Assembly (NCBI GenBank): GCA_040217155.1
Contig: JAVJNS010000018.1
Coordinates: 124,001 to 188,000 of the forward strand
DNA: 64,000 nucleotides
Reading direction: 5' to 3'
Origin: Pelagibius sp040217155
GTDB lineage: Bacteria > Pseudomonadota > Alphaproteobacteria > Kiloniellales > Kiloniellaceae
Positions within the stretch are counted from its first letter, which is position 1; the number at the start of each line of letters is the position of its first letter. Below, piece after piece: positions 50,830 to 61,719 of this stretch. A model generated the notes under the pieces. It was not told where the DNA came from and did not search any database. It saw only the letters and a program-made list of their open reading frames with translations. The translations under genes were made by a program, and so were the position numbers.

Positions 50830-52605
50830 TTACAGCGGCCAGGTCATGAGAATGGCCGGCACTCCCACCAGGATCACCAGTATTTCCAGCGGCAGGCCCA
50901 TGCGCCAATAGTCGCCGAAGCGATAGCCGCCGGGCCCCAGAATGAGGGCGTTGTTCTGGTGGCCGATCGGCGTCATGAAGGCGCAGGAAGCTGCCACCGC
51001 GACCGCCATCAAGAAAGGGTCGGCATTGACTCCGAGGCGCTCGGCTATGGTGGCGGCGATTGGCGCCATGACCACGGCCGTGGCCGCGTTGTTGAGAACA
51101 TCCGACAGAGTCATGGTCACGACCATGACAATGATCATAACCGCGACAGAAGGCAGTCCCGCCGTCAGGTCGACGACACCGTCGGCGATCAGCGTCGTCG
51201 CCCCGGTGCTCTGCAGTGCGCCGCCGACGGGGATCAGTGAACCAAGCAGGACGATCACCGACCAGTCGATACCGTCGTAAAGCTCGCGAACACTCATCAA
51301 GTCGCCGACCACCAGGACCACGATGGCGATGCCGAAGGCGATGTGGATCGGCACCAGGCCGAAGCTGGCGGCGGCGATGGCGGCGGCGAAGATGGCGATC
51401 ACAGCGGGACCCTTGCTGCGCTTGCCAAAATGCAGTTCGCGCTCGGCAAGAGGCAGGCCGCCGTAGGCCGGCACCAGATCGGCGAGTTGTTCGCTTTCTC
51501 CGTGCAGCAGCAGGACATCACCGGGGCGGATGCGGAAGGAGCGCAGGCGGCCATGGAACCGTTGTCCCTGACGCGACACACCGAGCAAGGTGATGCCGCG
51601 CCGAGCGAAGAGCTGTAGCGAGCTGACCAATCGTCCGTCGAGTCGCGAGCCCGGTGCCACCACCACCTCCATCAATGTGGCGTCTCCTGACGTTTCCTGG
51701 GAATTTGTGCTGGAGGTGTCGCCGCCGATCTCCAACTTCAGCTTGCTGACGAACTTGTCGATCTCCTCCGGGGAGGCTTCGATTTTCAGAACGTCACCGG
51801 CGCGCAATTGCTTGCGAGTGGAGGGTGGGTAAGTACGGTCGTCACGAATCTGGTCCATAATGACTGCGTCGATGTCTGAGGTCAGTTCATCGATTTCCCG
51901 AAGCGTCTTGCCTATGTTGGCATTACCTTCCGGCACGGTGACTTCGGTCACATAATGCTCGATGTCGAAGATCTCGCCCTTGGCGCGCACGCCAGCGCGT
52001 TGGGGAACCAGCCGCCAGCCGACCAGCATGACGAAAAGGGTCCCGACAATCGCGATGGAGAGACCCACAGGCGTGAAATCGAACATCGAGAAACTTGCGC
52101 CGGTCAGCTGGCCGCGGTAGCTGGCAACGATAATGTTGGGCGGCGTGCCGATCAGCGTGATAAGGCCCCCGAGCATAGACCCGAAAGACAGTGGCATCAG
52201 CAGCAGGCTCGGCGAACGCGCTGCCTTGCGGGCCGATTGCATGGCCATCGGCATGAGAATGCCGAGGGCGCCGACGTTGTTCATCACCGTCGACATGACC
52301 GCACCGAGCCCCGCAAGGGCGCCGACGTGGGTGGTGGTACGGGGCGTGGCCGGGCGGATCAGCTGCGTCAGGCGGTCTATTGCGCCGGTGCCCGAGAGGA
52401 CGCGGCTCAGAACCAGGACCGCGGCCACAGTGATCGTGGCTGGGTGGGCGAAGCCGTCGAAGGCCTTCCCGGTGGGTACGAGGCCCAAGGCGACGGCGGC
52501 CATGAGTGCGGCGAAAGCGACGACATCGTAGCGCCAGCGGCCCCAAACCAGCAGCACGAAGAGCGCCAGCAGGATTGCGAAGAGAGTGGCTTGCGGGATG
52601 GTCAC
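50830..52605 (-). CDS. SLC13/DASS-type permease with central TrkA-C domains
   Basis: The 591-residue membrane protein has about 11 helices split by a soluble middle (about 205-390) carrying two RCK-C/TrkA-C-like domains (VTVPEGNANIGKTLREID, GDVLKIEASPEEIDKF; VVVAPGSRLDGRLVSSL, GDVLLLHGESEQLADL). The helical hairpin motifs MSTVMNNVGALGILMP, GTPPNI and TLSDVLNNAATAVVM are typical of divalent-anion:sodium symporters. The substrate could be sulfate or a dicarboxylate. It is convergent with the kinase gene (11 nt apart). Confidence 0.88.
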   Translation of the reverse strand: MTIPQATLFAILLALFVLLVWGRWRYDVVAFAALMAAVALGLVPTGKAFDGFAHPATITVAAVLVLSRVLSGTGAIDRLTQLIRPATPRTTTHVGALAGLGAVMSTVMNNVGALGILMPMAMQSARKAARSPSLLLMPLSFGSMLGGLITLIGTPPNIIVASYRGQLTGASFSMFDFTPVGLSIAIVGTLFVMLVGWRLVPQRAGVRAKGEIFDIEHYVTEVTVPEGNANIGKTLREIDELTSDIDAVIMDQIRDDRTYPPSTRKQLRAGDVLKIEASPEEIDKFVSKLKLEIGGDTSSTNSQETSGDATLMEVVVAPGSRLDGRLVSSLQLFARRGITLLGVSRQGQRFHGRLRSFRIRPGDVLLLHGESEQLADLVPAYGGLPLAERELHFGKRSKGPAVIAIFAAAIAAASFGLVPIHIAFGIAIVVLVVGDLMSVRELYDGIDWSVIVLLGSLIPVGGALQSTGATTLIADGVVDLTAGLPSVAVMIIVMVVTMTLSDVLNNAATAVVMAPIAATIAERLGVNADPFLMAVAVAASCAFMTPIGHQNNALILGPGGYRFGDYWRMGLPLEILVILVGVPAILMTWPL

Positions 52606-52902
52606 GGCGGCTTGTCGGCTCCCTGCTGCGGCGCTTGCCGTATAGGACTCTAAGGTTTTGCCCCTATTCCCGAATCGGGATCGTCAGTAAATGATAGGCT
52701 TAACGCAAGCTCGAGGCCTGTCCAGCCCTCTGGTGGTCTTTCACAGCCTCTCACTTCGCCGTGAGAGGCCTTTTGCCGCGGTGGGCTGCCACTATCTGCA
52801 CTTGGGGAATCGCATCACGCTCAAGATATCCTAAGCATCCGAAGTCATAGGATAGCAAGTCCAAGAGTGTGGTCACGCGGTCAAAAGCGAAGGAAATTGA
52901 AC
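52606..52902. other. Intergenic region with orphan terminator and dyad
   Basis: This 297-bp region between divergent genes contains no supported CDS. It includes a strong plus-strand terminator (52746-52774) and a 7-bp dyad (TATCCTA 52827-52833 with TAGGATA 52848-52854) before the oxidoreductase gene. Confidence 0.5.
52746..52774 (+). terminator. Orphan intrinsic terminator (possible small RNA end)
   Basis: GCCTCTCAC (52746-52754) pairs perfectly with GTGAGAGGC (52761-52769) with a 6-nt loop and is followed by CTTTT. No plus-strand gene ends upstream (the closest ends at 50818), so it may end a small RNA or an antisense transcript from the 52.6-52.75 kb region. Confidence 0.7.
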
Positions 52903-54357
52903 ATGAGTGAGACCATTGGCAGAACCATCGAGGCCGACCTCTGCGTCATCGGCGCCGGCTCCGGCGGGCTGTCGGTGGCCGCCGGCGCCTCGCAGATGGG
53001 CGCCAAGGTGGTCTTGATCGAGAAAGGTAAGATGGGCGGCGATTGCCTGAACTACGGCTGCGTCCCTTCCAAAGCCCTGATCGCCGCGGCGGCGGCGGCG
53101 GAAGGGGTGCGCCATGCCGGGCGGTTCGGTATCGACGGCCACGAGCCCGCAGTCAATTTCCCGGCCGTGCGCGATCACCTGCGCGGCGTCATCGCCGCGA
53201 TCGCACCGCACGATTCGGTCGAACGCTTCGAGGAACTGGGCGTGACAGTTGTCCAGGCGCCGGCCCACTTTACCGGCGCGCGCGAAGTAGTCGCCGGCGA
53301 AACGACGGTAAAGGCCAAACGCTTCGTCATCGCCACCGGTTCCTCGGCGGCGGTGCCGCCGATCCCCGGTCTGGACTCGGTGCCTTATCTCACCAACGAG
53401 ACAGTGTTCGATCTTGCCGAGCGTCCGGAGCATTTGATCGTCATCGGCGGTGGGCCGATCGGGGCGGAATTGGCGCAGGCACAGCGCCGTCTGGGCGCGC
53501 GGGTGTCGCTGCTGGAAATGTACAAGGTGCTTGGAAAGGATGATCCCGAGGTCACGGCTTTCGCCCGCCAGCGCCTTGCCGACGACGGGGTGGAGATCAA
53601 CGAGGGCATTGCCATCAAGCGGATCGAGCAGGACGGCAACGCCATTGCCGTGACGATCGAGAAAGCCGGTAACGAGACAACGCTCACAGGCTCTCATCTG
53701 CTGATCGCCGCCGGTCGCAAGGTCAACGTGGAGGGACTCGGCTTAGAGGCGGCGGGCGTGGACTATTCGGCCAAGGGGATCAAGGTGGATGCGCGTCTGC
53801 GCAGCAGCAACAAGCGCATTTTCGCTGTTGGCGACGTCGCCTTGGTGGAAAGCCTTGGGAGCTACCAATTCACCCATGTTGCTAGCTATCATGCCGGCAT
53901 TGTCATCCGCAACGCGCTCTTCAAGTTGCCGGCCAAGGTGAACTACGGCGCCCTGCCCTGGGTCACCTTCACAGATCCTGAAATTGCCCATGTCGGTCTC
54001 AACGAGGCTGAAGCGCGTGAGAAGTACGGCAACAAGGTGCAAGCCCTGACCTGGTCTTTTGCGGAGAACGACCGTGCCCAGGCAGAACTCGCCACTGAGG
54101 GCTTGGTAAAGGTCGTGATCGGCGCGCACGGACGCATCCTCGGCGCTTCAATCGCCGGGAAACACGCGGGCGAACTGCTTCATCCCTGGGTGCTGGCCAT
54201 CAGCCAGGGCCTGAAGATCGGCGCCATGGCCGGCTTGATCGCGCCCTACCCGACCCTGGGAGAGGTAAACAAGCGTGTCGCCGGTAACTACTACACACCT
54301 AAATTATTCAGCGATCGCACCCGAAAGATCGTTCGATTCCTGCAGTGGCTAGGCTGA
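52903..54357 (+). CDS. FAD-dependent disulfide oxidoreductase (Lpd/MerA-like)
   Basis: The protein is a class I pyridine nucleotide-disulfide oxidoreductase of 484 aa from the ATG at 52903. It has FAD-binding VIGAGSGGLSVAAGASQMG, the redox-active CLNYGC pair, an NAD site VIGGGPIGAELAQAQRRLG and FAVGDV. The usual His-Pro-Thr near the C-terminus reads YPTLGE, as in mercuric-reductase-like and TVP38-linked members, so it is not a typical dihydrolipoamide dehydrogenase. A TVP38-type gene follows directly. Confidence 0.87.
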   Translation: MSETIGRTIEADLCVIGAGSGGLSVAAGASQMGAKVVLIEKGKMGGDCLNYGCVPSKALIAAAAAAEGVRHAGRFGIDGHEPAVNFPAVRDHLRGVIAAIAPHDSVERFEELGVTVVQAPAHFTGAREVVAGETTVKAKRFVIATGSSAAVPPIPGLDSVPYLTNETVFDLAERPEHLIVIGGGPIGAELAQAQRRLGARVSLLEMYKVLGKDDPEVTAFARQRLADDGVEINEGIAIKRIEQDGNAIAVTIEKAGNETTLTGSHLLIAAGRKVNVEGLGLEAAGVDYSAKGIKVDARLRSSNKRIFAVGDVALVESLGSYQFTHVASYHAGIVIRNALFKLPAKVNYGALPWVTFTDPEIAHVGLNEAEAREKYGNKVQALTWSFAENDRAQAELATEGLVKVVIGAHGRILGASIAGKHAGELLHPWVLAISQGLKIGAMAGLIAPYPTLGEVNKRVAGNYYTPKLFSDRTRKIVRFLQWLG

Positions 54358-54379
54358 GGTGCGAAAGGAAGTCGTTCCA

Positions 54380-55098
54380 ATGTCTGGCCGCAACCTCGCC
54401 GAGGTCCCGGCGCATCGCGCCAAGCCGGCCTGGCAGCGGCGCTTGCGGCGGCACTCGGCCTCGGCCTGCAGGACCACCTCAACATCGAGACGCTGCGCGA
54501 GCATCGAGCTCTCCTGAACGGCTTCGTTGCCGGTCACGCGGTCCTCGCCGCCGCGGCCTTCATGTTGCTCTACGCGGCGGCCACTGCACTCTCGCTGCCG
54601 GGAGGATTGGTGTTGACGGTCGCCGGCGGATTTCTCTTCGGGGTTGCACTCGGTACGGCCTACGTCGTCGTTGCGGCAACCCTCGGCGCCACGGCCGTCT
54701 TCCTGATCGCCCGCAGCGCTCTTGGCGACCTGTTTCGTGCCAAGGCAGGTCCCTTTGCACAGCGCATGGAGGAGGGATTCCGCGAGAACGCCCTCAGCTA
54801 TATGCTGATGCTGCGGCTGATCCCGCTGTTCCCCTTCTTCGTTGTCAACCTGGCGCCCGCTTTCCTTGGCGTGCCGCTCCGCACGTATGTTGCCGGCACC
54901 TTTTTCGGCATCATTCCGGGCACACTGGTGTTTATCCTGGCAGGCGCCGGGCTGGGGTCGGTTTTCGATCAGGGTGGAGGCCTCACATTGGAGAAGGTGC
55001 TGACTCCACAGATCATAACCGGCCTCGTTGGCTTGTCGCTGCTGTCGCTGCTGCCCGTCGTCTACAAGCGTATGAGGGCCCGCCGCGAGACTGCATGA
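54380..55098 (+). pseudogene. TVP38/TMEM64 membrane protein, 5' end apparently frameshifted
   Basis: A TVP38-type reading frame (ALSLPGGLVLTVAGGFLFG; MLRLIPLFPFFVVNLAPAFLG; PGTLVFILAGAGLG) runs from about 54415 to 55098. Upstream of the first ATG in that frame (54562) there is family-like sequence (GLGLQDHLNIETLREHRALL) but no start codon. A good ATG with AAGGAAG lies at 54380 in another frame, which stops near 54517. A one-base indel around 54410-54450 would join them. As given, translation may begin at 54562 (178 aa, N-terminus missing). It is adjacent to the oxidoreductase gene; the two are often linked or fused in other bacteria. Confidence 0.7.
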
Positions 55099-55281
55099 AG
55101 GTACTGATTTGAGGGGAAATTCCGGGTTGCCCTCTATGATCCGAGGCTAAGGCTTGATATACCTGAGAGATTGAGCGGAGCGGCTCACGCGAGGACGTGA
55201 TCGCCGCACTGACGCCGCGCATGAGATCCGCCGCTTGGTCAGACCTCATGGCGGGACCACCTCATCGCCGCGGAGAACGCC

Positions 55282-56367
55282 ATGCCGTCAGCAAACAGTC
55301 AGTTCGCAACAGAGTCGGCCGCGAATTCCCGGGCGGCGAGCCAGCGGCCCCGGCGATTGACTTTCAGGGTTGCTTTGTTGTTGACCCTGGTCGGACTTGG
55401 CGCCGCGATCCTCGCCTTTAGCCAAGTATCGGCACAGGACATTCGTTTTTTCCGAATCGGTACCGGCTCCACCGCCGGAACCTACTTTCCGATCGGGGGC
55501 ATCGTCGCCAGCGCCATTTCCAGCCCGCCGGGCAGCCGTGATTGCGATCGTGGCGGCAGTTGCGGCGTGCCGGGCCTGGTGGCGGTCGCCCAGTCGACGC
55601 GTGGTTCGGTCGACAATGTTCGGCAGATCGAAGAAGGCATCATCGATTCCGGCTTTAGTCAGTCCGATATCGCTTACTGGGCGTTCCGCGGCGAGGAACT
55701 GTTCCTGGACGGCGGCCCCCTGAAGTCGCTGCGCGCCATTGCCAACCTCTATCCCGAGACGGTTCATCTGGTGGCGCGGAACGATTCCGGCATCAAGACC
55801 TTCGCCGACATCAAGGGCAAGAAGATCTCGCTCGACCGGCCGGGCTCGGGCACTCGGGTCGATGCCCTGCTGATGCTGAGGGCCTTCGGCCTTGAGCCTG
55901 ACGACCTCGACGTGTCGGCCCTGGCGTCCGGCGCGGCCGCGGATGCCCTGCGCGAAGGCGAGATCGACGGCTTCTTCTTCGTCGCCGGCACCCCGGCGAC
56001 GGCGGTGCTGGAACTGGCCGAGGGCGCCCTGATTGACCTGATTCCCATCACCGGTCCGGAGGTTGACGCGCTGCTGGCCGAGCGGCCGTTCTTCGCCCGC
56101 CAGTCGCTGCCGGCTGGAACCTATCCCGGGATCGGCGCCATCGACACTCTTTCGGTCGGCGCCCAATGGCTGGTCTCAGCCACGGTGCCGGAGGAAACCG
56201 TCTACGAGATCACCCGCGCCCTTTGGCATCCGACCACGCGCCAACTGCTCGACAAGGGACATCCGAAAGGCCGTCAGATCACTCTCGATCAAGCGCTCGA
56301 CGGTCTGGGCGTTCCACTGCACCCCGGCGCCGAGCGCTACTACCGCGAAGCCGGCGTGTTGAAATAG
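55282..56367 (+). CDS. TAXI-type TRAP transporter substrate-binding protein
   Basis: The 361-residue protein has a membrane-anchored or signal N-terminus (about 25-50, LTFRVALLLTLVGLGAAILA) and the TAXI family signature (RIGTGSTAGTYFPIGGIVA). A CxxxxCG-type Cys pair lies in SRDCDRGGSCGVPG. No TRAP permease (DctQM) gene is nearby, so it is an orphan receptor. The ATG at 55282 follows GGAGAA. Confidence 0.92.
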   Translation: MPSANSQFATESAANSRAASQRPRRLTFRVALLLTLVGLGAAILAFSQVSAQDIRFFRIGTGSTAGTYFPIGGIVASAISSPPGSRDCDRGGSCGVPGLVAVAQSTRGSVDNVRQIEEGIIDSGFSQSDIAYWAFRGEELFLDGGPLKSLRAIANLYPETVHLVARNDSGIKTFADIKGKKISLDRPGSGTRVDALLMLRAFGLEPDDLDVSALASGAAADALREGEIDGFFFVAGTPATAVLELAEGALIDLIPITGPEVDALLAERPFFARQSLPAGTYPGIGAIDTLSVGAQWLVSATVPEETVYEITRALWHPTTRQLLDKGHPKGRQITLDQALDGLGVPLHPGAERYYREAGVLK

Positions 56368-56384
56368 CTGGATGAGTGCGATTT

Positions 56385-57044
56385 TCAGTCGAAGACGATG
56401 ATTTCGGTCTCCCCGGCAGCGTCCCTGGCCCAGTCCTGCATCGGCGGCCAGTCGCTAATGACGTCGCAGTAGGCCGCGGCGACAGAATCCAGCTTCACGT
56501 CATAGGTCTTAAAGCGCACCACCACGGGTGCGTAGAAGGCATCGGCAATGCCCGCCGCCCCAAAGAGGAAGCCGCCATCGCTGCCGAAACGTTGACGGCA
56601 GTCGCGCCAGATCTTCTGGATGCGGTCGATGTCGGTCTGCACTGCCGCGGCGACCGGGTGGCCAGGGGAGTGTCTGCTGAGATCCATCGGCAGGGCGGAA
56701 CGCAGGGCAGTAAAGCCCGAATGCATCTCTGCGGTGACGCAACGCGCCAGGCGTCGTGCCGCCGGATCGTTGGGCCAGAGGTTCTTGCCGGGAAAGCGCT
56801 CGGCCAGATACTCGGCAATCGACAGGGAATCCCAGATAGCCTCACCCTCGACGATCAAAGTGGGTACTTTGCCGGCGGGGCTATACTCAAGGATACGCGC
56901 CCTGGTATCCGCCCGGCGCAGGGGGATGACCACCTCTTCGCAATCGAGGCCCGCCAAGCGAACCAGCAGGCCACCGCGCAGTGACCAGGAAGAGTAGGTC
57001 TTATTGCCCAAGATCAGTTTTGGGATCTGCTTGGTGTCGGTCAT
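56385..57044 (-). CDS. Glutathione S-transferase family protein
   Basis: The 219-residue GST begins at ATG 57044 (MTDTKQIPKLILGNKTYSSWSLR). The N-terminal thioredoxin fold has the S-x-S motif (YSSWSLRG) with SPAGKVPTLIVEGEAIWDSLSIAEYL; the rest is helical. The long upstream frame (to 57788) overlaps the aminopeptidase gene and is not coding. The substrate is unknown. Confidence 0.88.
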   Translation of the reverse strand: MTDTKQIPKLILGNKTYSSWSLRGGLLVRLAGLDCEEVVIPLRRADTRARILEYSPAGKVPTLIVEGEAIWDSLSIAEYLAERFPGKNLWPNDPAARRLARCVTAEMHSGFTALRSALPMDLSRHSPGHPVAAAVQTDIDRIQKIWRDCRQRFGSDGGFLFGAAGIADAFYAPVVVRFKTYDVKLDSVAAAYCDVISDWPPMQDWARDAAGETEIIVFD

Positions 57045-57197
57045 GGTCAGCGGCACTCCCTTGTCTCTTTTGCCGCAGCCGGCAATCTGCGAGTCGACAG
57101 GGCGGCGATTTAACGCAAAGATGCGCGCGCCGCGCAAGTCTGCCGTGGCGCCGAATCTTGGATTCCCGCACGCAACCGACCAACCTGGAGCCCTGTC

Positions 57198-58595
57198 TTG
57201 GCTACTACCGCTTTTCTTGTCGCTGACGATCCCAAGGCCATAGCCATCACGGCCGTCACGCGCGAGGGCTATGACGCTTGGCTGGAGGCGCAGGAAGCGC
57301 CTTGCCGCACCTGGCTGGCCCAGAGCGGCTTTCGGCCTCAAACCGGCAGTTTCAGTCTGTTGCCCGGCGAAGCGGGCGCCCTCGACCGGGTGCTTCTGGT
57401 GATCGACGAGCAGGAGCCGATCTGGTCTTTCGCCGGCCTGCCGGCGGCGCTGCCGCCCGGCGTCTATCGGCTGGACCAGGGCCTGCGCCCGGCCGCGGCC
57501 TCGCGCGCCGCGCTCGGTTGGAGCCTCGGCTGCTACGCCTTCACGCGCTACAAGGAAAACGGTCGCGACTTTGCCCGGCTGGTTTGGCCCAAGGCGGCCG
57601 ATCAGAGTCAGGTGACCCATACCGCCAAGGCCATCGCGCTGGTGCGCGATCTGGTCAACACACCGGCCAATGACATGGGTCCGGCGCAGCTGGCCGAGGC
57701 GGCTCGCGCCCTGGCCAAGCAGCACCGCGGCAAGTGTACGGTCATCGTCGGCGATGCGCTGTTGAAGCGGAACTACCCGGCGGTGCATGCGGTAGGTCGG
57801 GCGAGCAGCGAGGAACCGCGCCTCATCGATCTGCGCTGGGGGACCCGCGGACCTAAAGTCACTCTTGTGGGCAAAGGCGTCTGCTTCGATTCCGGCGGCC
57901 TCGACCTAAAGCCTGCCGCCGGAATGAAGATGATGAAAAAGGACATGGGCGGCGCTGCCCATGTCTTGGGCCTGGCTTCCCTGATCATGGCCGAGAAGCT
58001 GCCCGTCCAGCTCCGGGTGCTGATCCCCGCGGTGGAGAACGCGGTTTCCGGCAACGCTTTCCGGCCGCTCGATGTGTTGCAGACGCGCAAGGGCCTGACG
58101 GTGGAGGTCGGCAACACCGATGCGGAAGGGCGTCTGATTCTCTGCGACGCCTTGGCTGAGGCGGACAGCGAGCAGCCCGATCTGCTGATCGATTTCGCCA
58201 CCTTGACCGGCGCGGCGCGGGTCGCCCTGGGACCCGACCTGCCGGCCATGTTCTGCAATGACGACAAATTGGCGGGGCTGATCCTGCGCAGCAGCGCCAC
58301 AGAAGGCGATCCGGTCTGGCGGCTGCCGTTGCACCGGCCCTATCGCCAGGGTCTCGACAGCAAGGTCGCCGATCTGGGGAATATTTCCAACAGCCCCTAC
58401 GGTGGGGCGATAACCGCCGCCTTGTTCCTGGAACAGTTCATCGACGCCGGAACCCGCTGGGCGCACTTCGACGTCATGGCCTGGAATGTGGCGCCGCGGG
58501 CGGGCCGTCCGGAAGGCGGCGAGGCCATGGGCCTAAGGGCCGTCTATGCCGCGATCGTTGAGATGACGCGGCGCGGAACGGTGAAGAAGGCCTGA
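57198..58595 (+). CDS. Leucyl aminopeptidase family protein (M17)
   Basis: The 465-residue M17 metallo-aminopeptidase removes N-terminal residues from peptides in the cytosol. The catalytic domain shows VGKGVCFDSGGLDLKPAAGM (metal/Lys site), NTDAEGRLILCDAL (the signature) and FATLTGAARVALG. The start is TTG at 57198 with GGAG upstream. It is convergent in outline with nothing close; the marR gene follows at 136 bp. Confidence 0.9.
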   Translation: MATTAFLVADDPKAIAITAVTREGYDAWLEAQEAPCRTWLAQSGFRPQTGSFSLLPGEAGALDRVLLVIDEQEPIWSFAGLPAALPPGVYRLDQGLRPAAASRAALGWSLGCYAFTRYKENGRDFARLVWPKAADQSQVTHTAKAIALVRDLVNTPANDMGPAQLAEAARALAKQHRGKCTVIVGDALLKRNYPAVHAVGRASSEEPRLIDLRWGTRGPKVTLVGKGVCFDSGGLDLKPAAGMKMMKKDMGGAAHVLGLASLIMAEKLPVQLRVLIPAVENAVSGNAFRPLDVLQTRKGLTVEVGNTDAEGRLILCDALAEADSEQPDLLIDFATLTGAARVALGPDLPAMFCNDDKLAGLILRSSATEGDPVWRLPLHRPYRQGLDSKVADLGNISNSPYGGAITAALFLEQFIDAGTRWAHFDVMAWNVAPRAGRPEGGEAMGLRAVYAAIVEMTRRGTVKKA

Positions 58596-58731
58596 TTGAC
58601 GGTCACGCCAATGACCTGATCCGTCGAGGGGCCCCGCACTTTCGCCGGGCGTGGGCTGACGGCACACTTGCGTGGACGCCGGGCCTTCGGCAAACTTTGT
58701 TTCGTTGTTGCAACGACTATGAAATGCCGCC

Positions 58732-59124
58732 ATGGCAACGTCGCCGCTGTCTCCAGGCCCCACTGGACCGGTGCAATTGCGCCCCGGGCAGCTGCTGGCC
58801 CTGTGGCATCAGGTCTTGGTTTCGGCACTGAACCGATCTCTGCCCGACCTGACGCAGCGGCAGTTCGCGCTGTTCCTCGAAGTCTACCTGGCACCGCCGC
58901 CGCATACCGTGCGCGGCCTGGCCAAGACCCTCAACATGTCGAAGCCGGCGGTGACCCGCGCCATAGACCGGTTGGAAAAGCTGGATTTCGTGCGCCGCAA
59001 GACCGATGAGCGGGACAAGCGCTCCATCCTCGTGCAGCGCAGCGTCAAGGGCTCGGTCTTTTTGCGTGAGTTTGCCGACATGGCCGCCGAGGCCGCCCGC
59101 GACCTCACTACCGCGCCCCGCTGA
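58732..59124 (+). CDS. MarR-family transcriptional regulator
   Basis: The 130-residue winged-HTH protein has the MarR pattern: TLNMSKPAVTRAIDRLEKLDFVRRK and the wing DERDKRSILVQ. It is short and lacks a clear ligand domain. Its target is unknown; the neighbours suggest the aminopeptidase or the reductase. It ends 1 nt before the convergent reductase gene. Confidence 0.85.
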   Translation: MATSPLSPGPTGPVQLRPGQLLALWHQVLVSALNRSLPDLTQRQFALFLEVYLAPPPHTVRGLAKTLNMSKPAVTRAIDRLEKLDFVRRKTDERDKRSILVQRSVKGSVFLREFADMAAEAARDLTTAPR

Positions 59125-59125
59125 G

Positions 59126-60055
59126 TCAGTAGCCGCGTTTCAGGTCGATCACATGCTGCAAGGGCTCGCCGGCTTCCAGGCGCTGGATGTTGGCGACCAC
59201 CGTGCGCACCGCGGTCTCGGGAACCGTCATGCTGGCGATGTGCGGTGTTATGAAGACGCGTGGGTGCTCCCAGAAGGGATGCTTCTTGGGCAGCGGTTCC
59301 TTGCGGAAGACGTCCAGGGTGGCGCCGCTGAGATGGCCGCTGTCGAGGGCGGCCAACAGGTCGTCCTCGTTCATGTGGCCGCCACGTCCGACGTTGATGA
59401 CTGCGGCCCCCTGCGGAAGCTTGGCGAAGGCCGGGGCATTCAGGATCTCTTCAGTCTCCGGCGTCAGCGGCAGAAGACAGATCAAGATATCGGTTTCCGA
59501 GAGGAACTCGTCGAAGCCGCCACTGCCGTGAAAGCAGGTGATGCCGCTGATCGACTTCGGGCTGCGACTCCAGCCGGCCAGCTTGAAGCCGAAGGGCTTC
59601 AGCTTCTCCAAGGCGTCGCGGCCCAGGACGCCGAGGCCGAGTACGCCGACCTGACGTGCCTCGGCGGGCAGTTGCACCAGCTCTTTCCAAACCTTGTCGC
59701 GGCGCTGGGCAGCATAGTCCAGCATAAAGCGGTGATGGCTCAGCACCGCCAGGACCACGTATTCCGACATGCCAGCGGTCAGGCCGGGCTCGACCATCCG
59801 CACCACCGGGACGCCCTTCGGCAGATCCGGGTCGCTGGCCAGGTGGTCGACACCGGCGCCGACTGAGAAAATCGCCTTGAGGTTTGGGTAGCGTTTCAAC
59901 TCGCCCTCCGGCGGTTGCCACACCAGGGCGTAGTCGATTTTCGCCGGATCGCCGTCGTAGGGCCAGTTGTAAGTCTGCAGTTCGGGGTAGTTGGCCGCCA
60001 GGGCCTCGGCCCAGGCGTTGCCGCGATCGATGTCGGTTTTAATGAGAAGTGCCAA
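59126..60055 (-). CDS. Glyoxylate/hydroxypyruvate reductase (GhrA type)
   Basis: This D-2-hydroxyacid dehydrogenase of 309 aa reduces glyoxylate or hydroxypyruvate with NAD(P)H (family knowledge). Motifs include VGVLGLGVLGRDALEKL (cofactor), INVGRGGHMNEDDLLAAL, LDVFRKEPLP (catalytic acid region) and the catalytic His in ITPHIAS. It has the GhrA-type short catalytic N-terminus. It lies next to a peptide ABC transporter operon. Confidence 0.88.
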   Translation of the reverse strand: MALLIKTDIDRGNAWAEALAANYPELQTYNWPYDGDPAKIDYALVWQPPEGELKRYPNLKAIFSVGAGVDHLASDPDLPKGVPVVRMVEPGLTAGMSEYVVLAVLSHHRFMLDYAAQRRDKVWKELVQLPAEARQVGVLGLGVLGRDALEKLKPFGFKLAGWSRSPKSISGITCFHGSGGFDEFLSETDILICLLPLTPETEEILNAPAFAKLPQGAAVINVGRGGHMNEDDLLAALDSGHLSGATLDVFRKEPLPKKHPFWEHPRVFITPHIASMTVPETAVRTVVANIQRLEAGEPLQHVIDLKRGY

Positions 60056-60093
60056 AAGGAAACCTGTTTAGCTCAAAAGGGGTGAAACGGGGG

Positions 60094-61718
<1,625 letters not shown>

Positions 61719-61719
<1 letters not shown>

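Noticed and set aside
56385..57788. 467-codon ORF extending the GST gene upstream
   Set aside because: The extra 248 codons are antisense to the aminopeptidase gene; the GST N-terminus is clear at 57044.
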